This document shows positions 6,782 through 14,104 of a DNA stretch of 64,000 nucleotides, in pieces. The stretch covers positions 310,001-374,000 of the forward strand of contig JADKGW010000001.1 of assembly GCA_016722075.1 (NCBI GenBank), written 5' to 3'. How positions within the stretch are numbered: position 1 is the stretch's first letter; the number at the start of each line of letters is the position of its first letter. The DNA comes from Candidatus Kouleothrix ribensis. Lineage in GTDB: Bacteria > Chloroflexota > Chloroflexia > Chloroflexales > Roseiflexaceae. The position numbers and the translations under genes were made by a program. Under the pieces are notes generated by a model. That model was not told the DNA's origin. It worked only from the letters and a program-made list of their open reading frames with translations, and did not search any database.

Positions 6782-9655
6782 ATGCCAGATGTATCTGTTA
6801 CACGCGATGGCATTGTTCTGGATGGACAGCCATTCATCCTTCTCGCCGGCCAACTGCACTACTTCCGTTACCCGCAGGCCGAATGGCGCGACCTGCTGCT
6901 GAAAGCGCGCGCCGGCGGGGTGAATACGATCGACACCGTGATCGCCTGGAATATTCACGAGCCGCGCCCTGGCGTGTACGAGTTCACGGCCGAGGCCGAC
7001 ATTGCGCACTACCTCGACCTGTGCGCCGAGCTGGGGCTGTATGCGATCGTACGGCCTGGCCCGTATATTTGCGCCGAGTGGGAGAATGGCGGCTTCCCGG
7101 CCTGGCTCACCGCCCTGCCGGGCATCGAGCTGCGCGTCGACAACCCGGTGTATATGCAGCACCTGCTGCGCTGGTTCGACACGCTGCTGCCGCTGCTGGC
7201 TGCGCGCCAGATCACGCGCGGTGGCCCGGTCATCCTCTGCCAGATCGAGAATGAGCATTGGGCCTCGGGGCGCTATGGCCACGACGACCATCAGCGCACG
7301 CTCGCGCGCGCGGCGATCGAGCGCGGCATTGATGTGCCGCAGTACACGTGTATGGGCGCGATGGACGATTGGGCCGAGTTCCGCAACGGCTGGAGCGGCA
7401 TCGCCGAAAAGCTTGGGCAGACCCGCGCGGCCTGGCCCGATAACCCGCTGATTGTCTCGGAGCTGTGGAGCGGCTGGTTCGATAACTGGGGCGCCAGCCG
7501 CCATAATAACCGCACGGCCGCCAAGCTCGACATGACTCTACACCAGCTTGCGGCGGTCGGCGCCAGCGGCTGGAGCCACTGGATGTGGGCCGGCGGCACC
7601 AACTTTGGCTATTGGGGTGGGCGTACTGTTGGTGGCGATACCATTCATATGACCACCTCGTACGATTACGATGCGCTGGTCAGCGAGTATGGCGGCCTGA
7701 CTGATAAGTTCTTTGTGGCGCGCCGGCACCACATGTTCATGGCGACGCTCGGTGTCCCGCTCAGCGCGGTGCTGGCCGACGCCGCACCAGATGGCCCGCG
7801 CGTGATTGCGCCAGCGGCAGTGGCCGGGCGTGGCGAGGCCGGCACGGCACCGTATCGCAATCTGCGCGCCGGTGTGGGCGCGCCGGCCAATTGGGCCGGC
7901 TTTACCGCGACCTTTCTGCAAAATCATGGCCTCGAAGGCCAGGCCTATCAGCTCTACCTGCGTCAGCCACGCGTCCACCTGACGATTGAGGTCGAGGCGG
8001 CTTCGATCAAGCCGATCTTCAGCAACCTGCCGCTAGGCGCAGGCGAATTGACGCTCGAGTACCACACCTCGCGCGTCCTGGGCTTCTGGCCCGGCGCTGC
8101 CGGCGACACGCTGGTGCTGTATGGCAGCGCGGGCGAGGTTGGCCAGCTGCAGCTACGTGCGGTGCGTGATGATCTGCGTCTGGTTGGCAGCATCCCGAGC
8201 AATGTGCAACCTTCAGCGCTCAGCGCCCAGCTCGCCGTTCGCTATTGGATCACCGACCAGCCGACTGTGCTACGCGCGCTGGCCGGCGACCGGCCGCTGG
8301 CGATTGTGCTGCTGACGCAGGCACGCGCCGAGCGCTGGTGGCCGGTGCCTGGTGGCTTCGTATGCGGGCCGCACCTGGTGCTGGCCGCTGCCGCTGGTGC
8401 CATCCAGGCCGACATGCGCGGCATTGCGCCGTTCTACTACCTCAGCCTGGCCGGCGAGCTGACGCGCCTGGCCGCTACAGGCGCGCCCGCCCAGCCGCCC
8501 CGCCCGGCCTTCCAGTTGGCCTGGCAGGCCCTGCCGGCGGCCGAGGCCGGCGCTAACGACGGCTGGCAGCCGCTCAAGCGGCCCAGCGCGCTCGAGCAGC
8601 TCGGCTGCGATCAGGGCTATGGCTGGTACCGCGCCGAGTTTAGGGTCGAGCACGACCAGCTGGCGACCCTGTGCGCGCCGTGGCTGGCCGACCGCGCGCG
8701 CGTGCTGATCGATGGTGCCGATCAGGGCTGGCTGGGCGTGCATCCGCACGGCCTGCGCCTGGCCATGCCGATCGCGCTGACGGCCGGGCCGCACGATCTG
8801 CGCCTGCTGGCCGACAACCTTGGGCGCTTCAACTACGGCTCGAACACGGGCGAGCTCAAGGGCCTGCTCGACACGCTCTACCTCGGCGGCCGCCAGATCG
8901 ACATCACCGCCGGCTGGGTCGCGCTGTGGCAAGAGGCGATCTTTGCCGGCGAGGCGCTGGCCGGCGCGCGCGCGGCCTTCGTGCGGCCCGACATCGCCGA
9001 TGTGAACCTGGCGAACCTGCCGTTTCAGGGGCCGAGTATCTGGCTGCTGCGCGAGATCGAGGCTCAGCCCGGTAAGCGCTACCTGCTTCAGCTCACCGGC
9101 GACCGCAACCCCGGCGCGCTGTACATTAACGGCACCGCGATTGCGCGCTTCAGCCGGCACAACGGCGGCGGCTATATCAAGGCCGAGATCACGCACCTGC
9201 TGCGGCCGGGCGCGAACGGCCTGGCGCTAAACATTCAGGGCTACGCCGGCGCGGCCTGGCAGGCGACGCTGCTTGAGTTTGCCGATGCCGATGCGCTGGC
9301 AGCCGAGTGGAGCTTCCGGCCGGGCGTGACGCCAGGGGCGGCCAGTGCCGCCGCATCCGGCCCGGCCTTCCACCGCGCACGCTTCGCCTATGATCCGCAG
9401 CTGCACGGCGCCGGGCCGTTCAGGCTATACGTGCCGGGCATGTGCAAGGGCCAGATCTGGCTGAACGAGCACAACCTCGGGCGCTACTGGCAGGTTGGCC
9501 CGCAGGAAGCCTATAAGCTACCAGTAGCATGGCTGCGCGCTGAGAACGAGCTGACGATCTTCGACGAAGAAGGCGCCTGGCCCGATCAGGTCTGGATCGG
9601 TGTTGATGAGTTGGGCGCCGGCACACTGGTGGCGCTGGCGCTGCAGCAACCGTAG
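6782..9655 (+). CDS. GH35 beta-galactosidase-like glycoside hydrolase
   Basis: A 957-residue retaining glycosidase that cleaves terminal beta-galactosyl (or related) residues. The N-terminal TIM barrel is typical GH35: AGQLHYFRYP (22-31), WNIHEPRPG, RPGPYICAEWENGG (91-104), acid/base E158 in QIENE and nucleophile E227 in VSELWSGWFDNWG. Beta-sandwich domains follow to the C-terminus; PGMCKGQIWLNEHNLGRYW near the end is the family's terminal jelly-roll motif. There is no signal peptide, so it is probably cytoplasmic, acting on imported oligosaccharides. Start: the ATG after GAGGGG; frame upstream is open only because it runs through the octamer array. No transporter or regulator sits next to it. 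Longer than plant-type GH35 (about 700-850) but within bacterial range. Confidence 0.93.
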   Translation: MPDVSVTRDGIVLDGQPFILLAGQLHYFRYPQAEWRDLLLKARAGGVNTIDTVIAWNIHEPRPGVYEFTAEADIAHYLDLCAELGLYAIVRPGPYICAEWENGGFPAWLTALPGIELRVDNPVYMQHLLRWFDTLLPLLAARQITRGGPVILCQIENEHWASGRYGHDDHQRTLARAAIERGIDVPQYTCMGAMDDWAEFRNGWSGIAEKLGQTRAAWPDNPLIVSELWSGWFDNWGASRHNNRTAAKLDMTLHQLAAVGASGWSHWMWAGGTNFGYWGGRTVGGDTIHMTTSYDYDALVSEYGGLTDKFFVARRHHMFMATLGVPLSAVLADAAPDGPRVIAPAAVAGRGEAGTAPYRNLRAGVGAPANWAGFTATFLQNHGLEGQAYQLYLRQPRVHLTIEVEAASIKPIFSNLPLGAGELTLEYHTSRVLGFWPGAAGDTLVLYGSAGEVGQLQLRAVRDDLRLVGSIPSNVQPSALSAQLAVRYWITDQPTVLRALAGDRPLAIVLLTQARAERWWPVPGGFVCGPHLVLAAAAGAIQADMRGIAPFYYLSLAGELTRLAATGAPAQPPRPAFQLAWQALPAAEAGANDGWQPLKRPSALEQLGCDQGYGWYRAEFRVEHDQLATLCAPWLADRARVLIDGADQGWLGVHPHGLRLAMPIALTAGPHDLRLLADNLGRFNYGSNTGELKGLLDTLYLGGRQIDITAGWVALWQEAIFAGEALAGARAAFVRPDIADVNLANLPFQGPSIWLLREIEAQPGKRYLLQLTGDRNPGALYINGTAIARFSRHNGGGYIKAEITHLLRPGANGLALNIQGYAGAAWQATLLEFADADALAAEWSFRPGVTPGAASAAASGPAFHRARFAYDPQLHGAGPFRLYVPGMCKGQIWLNEHNLGRYWQVGPQEAYKLPVAWLRAENELTIFDEEGAWPDQVWIGVDELGAGTLVALALQQP

Positions 9656-9694
9656 AAACTGCGAGCGTGGTCATGCGACCTTTTCGATGCGGAA

Positions 9695-10966
9695 TTACGC
9701 CGGAAGCGGCTGAGTGCCATGCTGCTGGCGTACCTGTGGCCGCATGCCGAATACAAAGCGCACGATCGCGATCCGGCGTATGAACAGCTCGTACAGCACT
9801 AGCGTCACCACCAGTGATGGCACGCTGATCGCCAGGTATTTCATCGCAATCCCCACCGGCCACCGCACGACAAAAAAGGCAATCGCGACGACCACCGGCT
9901 CGTGCAGGATGTAGAATGGCAGCACCGCCTCGTTCCCATATGCAACCAGCCACGTACGCAGATCGCGCAACCAAGGCGCACGGTCTCGGCCAGCCTGCTG
10001 CGGCTGCCCAGCCCGATCAGCCATGGCGCTGCGGCCGACGAGCCGCCCGGCCAGGCCCATGATCGCGATCAGCCACATCCAGCCGTCCAAACCCTTCACA
10101 ATCCGGAAGATGATACTGATTGGATCGAAGCCGCGGCCTGGGTCGATGCCAACGCGCATCTGATTCATAAACAACGCGATTACGCCTCCGAAGAGCAGCA
10201 GCGCCAGCGCCAGCGCGTACGGCGCGTGTGTACGTACCGCTCGGTTAAAGCGCGGGTCGGCGGCCAGTAAAAAGCCCATGATCAACACTATGAAATACAC
10301 GGATCGATTCCACCCGCCGGTCATCTCGGTCTGCCACACGGCCTCGCCCAGCGCAACCAGCAGCGCGGGTAGGAAGACGCCACCCGGCCGCTCGGCCAGC
10401 CGTGCCAACCGCTCGATCCAAGGCTGCCCGGCAGCGCCGCGCAGCCACAGCAGCAGCGGCAGCGCCAGGAGCGAATAAACGAAGAGCACCCACAGGAACC
10501 ACAGGTGCCCATCCTCAAACATGCCTGTGCTCTGCCACAGCCAGGGGAAATCGAACGCAGGGCGGATGGTGAAGAAGGCCGGCAGGAACTGCCAGTAACT
10601 GCCGGAGATCTGCCCGTTACTGCGCCCCCCCAGGTAGGCCATACACGGCACAAGCGTCAGGATTCCAAAGATCCATGGCACGACCAGGCGCTGCAGCCGC
10701 TCCGCGATAAACGCCATCGGTCGCCGGCGGCCGAGCGCGTGCCAGATACTCATGCCCGAAATCAACATCAACAACGGCATCCCCCACATAGCGACAAACG
10801 CGCTAATGAAGGTCAGCACAGCGCTGCGATCGGCGTTCTTGATGTAGAACGAGTCGTCCATCAGGTCGAAGGTAGTTGCCGTATGAAAGAAGACTAGGCC
10901 CACAACAACCAGCGTCCGCAGGATGTCCAGATCGCCCCGCCGGCCAGGTACGGATGTTGTACGCAT
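9695..10966 (-). CDS. Acyltransferase-3 family membrane protein (OpgC-like)
   Basis: A 423-residue polytopic protein. The N-terminus RRGDLDILRTLVVVGLVFFHTATTF carries the conserved Arg and His (H28) typical of acyltransferase-3 enzymes, which move acyl groups across or at the membrane onto sugars or lipids. About ten hydrophobic segments follow, including GHLWFLWVLFVYSLLALPLLL and the ILHEPVVVAIAFFVV motif near the C-terminus that is shared with OpgC-like members. The start ATG follows GAGGTGAG by three to four bases. It is transcribed alone, convergent with the GH35 gene (39-base gap). The acceptor is unknown; acylation of a glycolipid or surface glycan is the usual family role. Confidence 0.85.
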   Translation of the reverse strand: MRTTSVPGRRGDLDILRTLVVVGLVFFHTATTFDLMDDSFYIKNADRSAVLTFISAFVAMWGMPLLMLISGMSIWHALGRRRPMAFIAERLQRLVVPWIFGILTLVPCMAYLGGRSNGQISGSYWQFLPAFFTIRPAFDFPWLWQSTGMFEDGHLWFLWVLFVYSLLALPLLLWLRGAAGQPWIERLARLAERPGGVFLPALLVALGEAVWQTEMTGGWNRSVYFIVLIMGFLLAADPRFNRAVRTHAPYALALALLLFGGVIALFMNQMRVGIDPGRGFDPISIIFRIVKGLDGWMWLIAIMGLAGRLVGRSAMADRAGQPQQAGRDRAPWLRDLRTWLVAYGNEAVLPFYILHEPVVVAIAFFVVRWPVGIAMKYLAISVPSLVVTLVLYELFIRRIAIVRFVFGMRPQVRQQHGTQPLPA

Positions 10967-11661
10967 AGCTCACCTCGCTGCTGCGGCAGTCATTCTGCTG
11001 CTCAGAATGAGCTCGGCAGCCTGTAGTGCCACCCGGTTCCGCATCGTGCCCATTGTGAGGTGCTGCGGCACGTTGCGTTGCATCATTCCATTCATGCTAG
11101 GACGTACGCAGTTGGCGTGCTCAGCCTTTGGTAGAGCGGATGGGGGAGGAGTGCAACACAATGCGGCGGGGAGGCGCACCTGCCCTTAGCGCCAGTATAC
11201 CCCGGCTGCTTCACGGTCAGAAAGACAGTTCGGCATCGCCAGGTAAAGAGATCGTCACCTGCCGCGCACAGCGGAATACGCGCAGCACCCGCCTGGACTG
11301 CCTCACTCGATGCCATGCGCCAGGCCAAGCCGCACGCCTGGCGCATGGGCCTGGTAGCCCGCCAGTTCGGCCTGGTGCTTGGGCTGGTTGTGCGCTACGG
11401 GCTGCGCCTATCGCCCAGCAGGGATGATGTTCGCATTGTTTTATCGGCTGGCCATATATGATAGATAGCCATCAAATCGACGCAATCTCGGCAGTGTTTT
11501 ACTTCCAGCATCCTACTATTCTATAAGAAGGAGGCGAGCGCTCGGCGGAGCAGCCGAGCGGCACAGCGCCAGACGAGTCGCGCTGTTCCACGCGCATCCA
11601 GAGCCGGCATCGCAGCAACAAGGCAGCCCGAATAGGGCCGCACAACGCACAGGAGGAATGG
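10967..11661. other. 695-base gap with no convincing gene
   Basis: The gap holds a leader-only copy of the dispersed element (11098-11141) and an isolated Shine-Dalgarno-like AGAAGGAGG near 11525 with no start after it. A 48-codon frame at 11315-11461 has a hydrophobic middle but no ribosome site. Immediately before the next gene there is a strong AGGAGG (11651-11656). Confidence 0.6.
11098..11141 (+). repeat. Leader-only copy of the dispersed element
   Basis: TAGGACGTACGCAGTTGGCGTG and then GCCTTTGGTAGAGCGG closely follow the leader at 17041 (TACAGGACTTGCGCAGTCGG, then GCCTTCGGCAGAGCGG). It lies downstream-side of the divergent gap with no hairpin attached. Confidence 0.55.
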
Positions 11662-12261
11662 ATGGGGCGCGCGATTGTGGTTGGGCTTTTGTCGGTTTTA
11701 GCGGGCTTTGGCGCCTGGTATATGTTTCAGACCGCCGATCGGGTTGCAAGCATACCCATCCGCAACGCCAGTGCGCTGGTCGATGCGCGGCCGGGCGCGC
11801 GAGTCACGGCCTATGGCCGGGTGTACGTCGATGGTCGCCCAGGCATGGCGCTCTACACCACCTCGGTCGAAACCTGCGAGAATCGCACGCACTTCCGGAG
11901 CGACGGCCGGACAACCCGTGATCGCGAGTGCTCGTGGCACGAGACCAACCGCCAGACGCCGTCGTTCGGCCTGGTGCTGAATGATGGCAACCAGCCGACC
12001 GTGCGCGTTGTGAATAGCAACTACCAGCTCGAAGGCCACATGCGCACGATTGATCTTGGCGGATCGACACAGCAGCAGGGCTTTAGCGATGGCGATAGTG
12101 TCCTGGTGATCGGCACCGCCGACGCCAAGGGCGTACGCGCCGATACTGTCTACGGCGGCACGCTCGATCAGTACATCGGCAATACGCGCCTGATGGCATG
12201 GGGGCTGGTGGTGCTCACCGTCGTGCTGCTGGCAGCCTCGATCGTGCTGGTGCTAATCTAG
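11662..12261 (+). CDS. Small two-TM membrane protein with an extracytoplasmic domain, function unknown
   Basis: A 199-residue protein with hydrophobic segments at both ends (IVVGLLSVLAGFGAWYMF, residues 5-22; MAWGLVVLTVVLLAASIVLVLI at the C-terminus) and about 150 polar residues between. The middle reads IRNASALVDARPGARVTAYGRVYVDGRPG, which resembles the layout of GIDE/OB-like domains in bacterial membrane proteins, with a pair of cysteines (TCENRT and RECSW) that could form a disulphide outside the cell. I do not recognise the family with confidence. The start is the second of two overlapping ATGs, five bases after AGGAGG; the first ATG reads a different frame that ends early. It is a single-gene unit. 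Confidence 0.8.
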   Translation: MGRAIVVGLLSVLAGFGAWYMFQTADRVASIPIRNASALVDARPGARVTAYGRVYVDGRPGMALYTTSVETCENRTHFRSDGRTTRDRECSWHETNRQTPSFGLVLNDGNQPTVRVVNSNYQLEGHMRTIDLGGSTQQQGFSDGDSVLVIGTADAKGVRADTVYGGTLDQYIGNTRLMAWGLVVLTVVLLAASIVLVLI

Positions 12262-12280
12262 CACCGCGTTCCAGACGCTC

Positions 12281-12362
12281 GTTGCAGGTTGGCAGGTTGA
12301 CGGGTTGCGGGGTTGCAGGTTGGCGGGTTGCAGGTTGCAGGTTGCCTTGGGTTGCAGGTTGT
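12281..12362 (+). repeat. GTTGCAGG short-unit array
   Basis: Units of 7-8 bases (GTTGCAG, GTTGGCAG, GTTGACGG, GTTGCGGG, GTTGGCGG) in one orientation, the same sequence family as the array at 1360-1494. It sits just after the small membrane protein gene and before the MITE-like element. Confidence 0.85.
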
Positions 12363-12388
12363 ACTAGCACTGCTGCCACTGCCGACTG

Positions 12389-12532
12389 ACACCAAATTCG
12401 GTTAATCGCTTGGTTTATGGTGGGGGTTGGGGGGCGGCAACGCCGCCCCCGAAATGCTCTTTTGTTGTGCTTGATGCCTGGCTTTGCGGGGCATCGCACA
12501 ACAAAACGAACGTAATCAAACGGAGTTGGTAT
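12389..12532. mobile_element. MITE-like palindromic element, copy A (144 bp)
   Basis: It begins ACACCAAATTCGGTTAAT and ends ATCAAACGGAGTTGGTAT; the ends are imperfect inverted repeats (14 of 18 in copy B). Inside is a GGGGGCGGC/GCCGCCCCC hairpin and a second hairpin with outer arms TTTTGTTGTG/CACAACAAAA. It is nearly identical to the copy at 25060-25201 outside the inner hairpin. No transposase gene is present in either copy. No clear target duplication is visible. Confidence 0.75.
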
Positions 12533-12715
12533 GAATTGCGGGGGAAATACGAAACCAGGCGGGCTGCCCGACCCGCCTGGCATCGTGAAGGAGGGAGAAA
12601 GGTCGCCCTGCCAAACTTCTCGCACCGCAGCTCGCAAGTTGTTTGACATCGCCCCTGTAGTATCGGTTAGCAAGCTAAGGGCTATGTGAGCCGCAGATAA
12701 AGCCTGGATGAGAGG

Positions 12716-14035
12716 CTACAGCTCGGCGTAGCCGGCCAGCTCGATCACCGAAGGCTGGGTTTGCTCGCGGAAGCGCGTGACGCTGATGCGCCTGAGCAAC
12801 AGCAGCGACACCCCCAGCGCCAGCGCCTCGATCAGAAACACCACCGCGTACGCAGCCACTGCATTGCCGGTCAGCGCCTTGATGCTGTCGCGCACCACGC
12901 CGCTCAGCAGCGTGCCCAGCAGGCGCGCCAGCGCGTCGGCCATGCCCCACGCGCCAATGAACGCGCCCACCTGCCCGGCTATGGTCATGTCGAGCATCAG
13001 CGAGATGTTCGTGGCCGTCGAGAGGCCGCTGCCGAAGCCGAAGATCACCAGCGCGACCATCAGCAGCGCTTTGATATGCAGGATTCCGCTGAGCGCAATC
13101 AGGATCAGCCCGGCAGCGGCCACGCCCGCGCCGATCGCGGCGGCGCGCGCCTTGCCAACCCGGCGGGTGAGCGCGCCGGCCAGCAACAGCGCGGCCAGCA
13201 GCGCGATACCCCAGATGCCCGTGTACTCGGTGGTGCGGTTGACCGGCACGCCGAACACGTCGGCGGCGTACGGCTCGAGCAGCAGGTCTTGCCCGAGCAG
13301 CGCGATCAGCAGCACCACCAGGTAGATGAAGAACAGCCGGGCCTGCGCATTCGCGCCGATCATGCGCAGCATCTGCGCAAACGATTGGCGTGGGCCGGTG
13401 CCGGCCGCCGCACCGCGCCGCTCGAGCCCGAGCAGGCCGGCCAGCCCCAGCCCAAGCGCGATCGCGCTGATCGCGTAGAACACGCGGTATAGCGCGGCTA
13501 CGCCGGCCGGGCCGAGCGGGTCGTCGCCATAGGGCCGTAGGAAGCGCGCAGCCACTATCGCAGTCACGATCACACTGGTGATCAGCATGAACCACATCAC
13601 GCCCACCGTACGCGCGCGGTGCTCTTCGCCGGCCAGGTCGGTTGCAAGCGACAGGTACGCGACAGTGGCGAAGTTGAAGCCCATGCCCCATGCACCGAAC
13701 GCCAGCAGCCCGAGCGGCAGGCCGAGCGCCAGGTTGTCGTGCATTAAGAATGCGGCGCTCGGCGCCAGCGCGGCCCCACCGGCACATAGCAGCAGCCCGA
13801 GCAGAATATATGGCGTGCGCCGGTAGCCCAGCAGTGGGTGCCGATCGGAGTATGCGCCGATCCACACCTGGATGGGCGCAAACAGGTAGGGCAGCGACAC
13901 CAGCACGGCCACCAGTGTCGCGGCCAACCCCAGCTCGCTGATCATGATTCGGTTTAGCGTGCTGTTGATCGGCACCAGCGTGATCGCCACGGCCATGTGG
14001 ATCATGCCCAGGCGAAAGATCTTCGAGAATGGCAT
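12716..14035 (-). CDS. PucC-family MFS carrier (bacteriochlorophyll delivery type)
   Basis: A 439-residue, 12-helix major facilitator. Family-typical stretches are YSDRHPLLGYRRTPYILLG (loop 2-3), NFATVAYLSLATDLAGEEHRAR, and LDMTIAGQVGAFIGAWGMADALARLLG in the C-terminal half. PucC-type carriers are linked to pigment or light-harvesting assembly in phototrophs. No bch, puf or puc gene is in the window, so it either serves a photosystem encoded elsewhere or has been kept for another amphipathic substrate. The ATG at the start lacks a strong site in the 14 bases upstream; the preceding gap contains a hairpin. It follows the M16C protease gene on the same strand, 69 bases away. Confidence 0.85.
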   Translation of the reverse strand: MPFSKIFRLGMIHMAVAITLVPINSTLNRIMISELGLAATLVAVLVSLPYLFAPIQVWIGAYSDRHPLLGYRRTPYILLGLLLCAGGAALAPSAAFLMHDNLALGLPLGLLAFGAWGMGFNFATVAYLSLATDLAGEEHRARTVGVMWFMLITSVIVTAIVAARFLRPYGDDPLGPAGVAALYRVFYAISAIALGLGLAGLLGLERRGAAAGTGPRQSFAQMLRMIGANAQARLFFIYLVVLLIALLGQDLLLEPYAADVFGVPVNRTTEYTGIWGIALLAALLLAGALTRRVGKARAAAIGAGVAAAGLILIALSGILHIKALLMVALVIFGFGSGLSTATNISLMLDMTIAGQVGAFIGAWGMADALARLLGTLLSGVVRDSIKALTGNAVAAYAVVFLIEALALGVSLLLLRRISVTRFREQTQPSVIELAGYAEL

Positions 14036-14060
14036 GGCAGCTCACAAGCAGCAGGAGTGT

Positions 14061-14096
14061 GTAGTGCGTAGAGACGGCAGGCGCGCTACGCACTAC
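14061..14096. repeat. GTAGTGCG inverted pair between M16C protease and PucC-like genes
   Basis: GTAGTGCGTAG (14061-14071) pairs with CTACGCACTAC (14086-14096) across a 14-base loop. TAGTGCG/CTACGCA repeats outside the stem look like the remains of a short-unit array. It could act as an attenuator or weak terminator after the protease gene, but it has no T-run. Confidence 0.6.
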
Positions 14097-14104
14097 GCAC
14101 GATG

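Noticed and set aside
11315..11461. 48-codon frame with a hydrophobic middle
   Set aside because: No Shine-Dalgarno site, no homology I recognise, located in a region with a leader-only repeat. Could be real but cannot be supported.
12215..12673. Minus-strand frame across the MITE-like element
   Set aside because: It shares its peptide (NKRAFRGRRCRP and NQAIN) with the frame at 24976-25458 only because both cross copies of the same repeat; no start site.
12675..14093. Second minus-strand frame over the PucC-like gene
   Set aside because: Same strand but different frame, Arg-rich translation; the 439-residue frame has the full MFS pattern.
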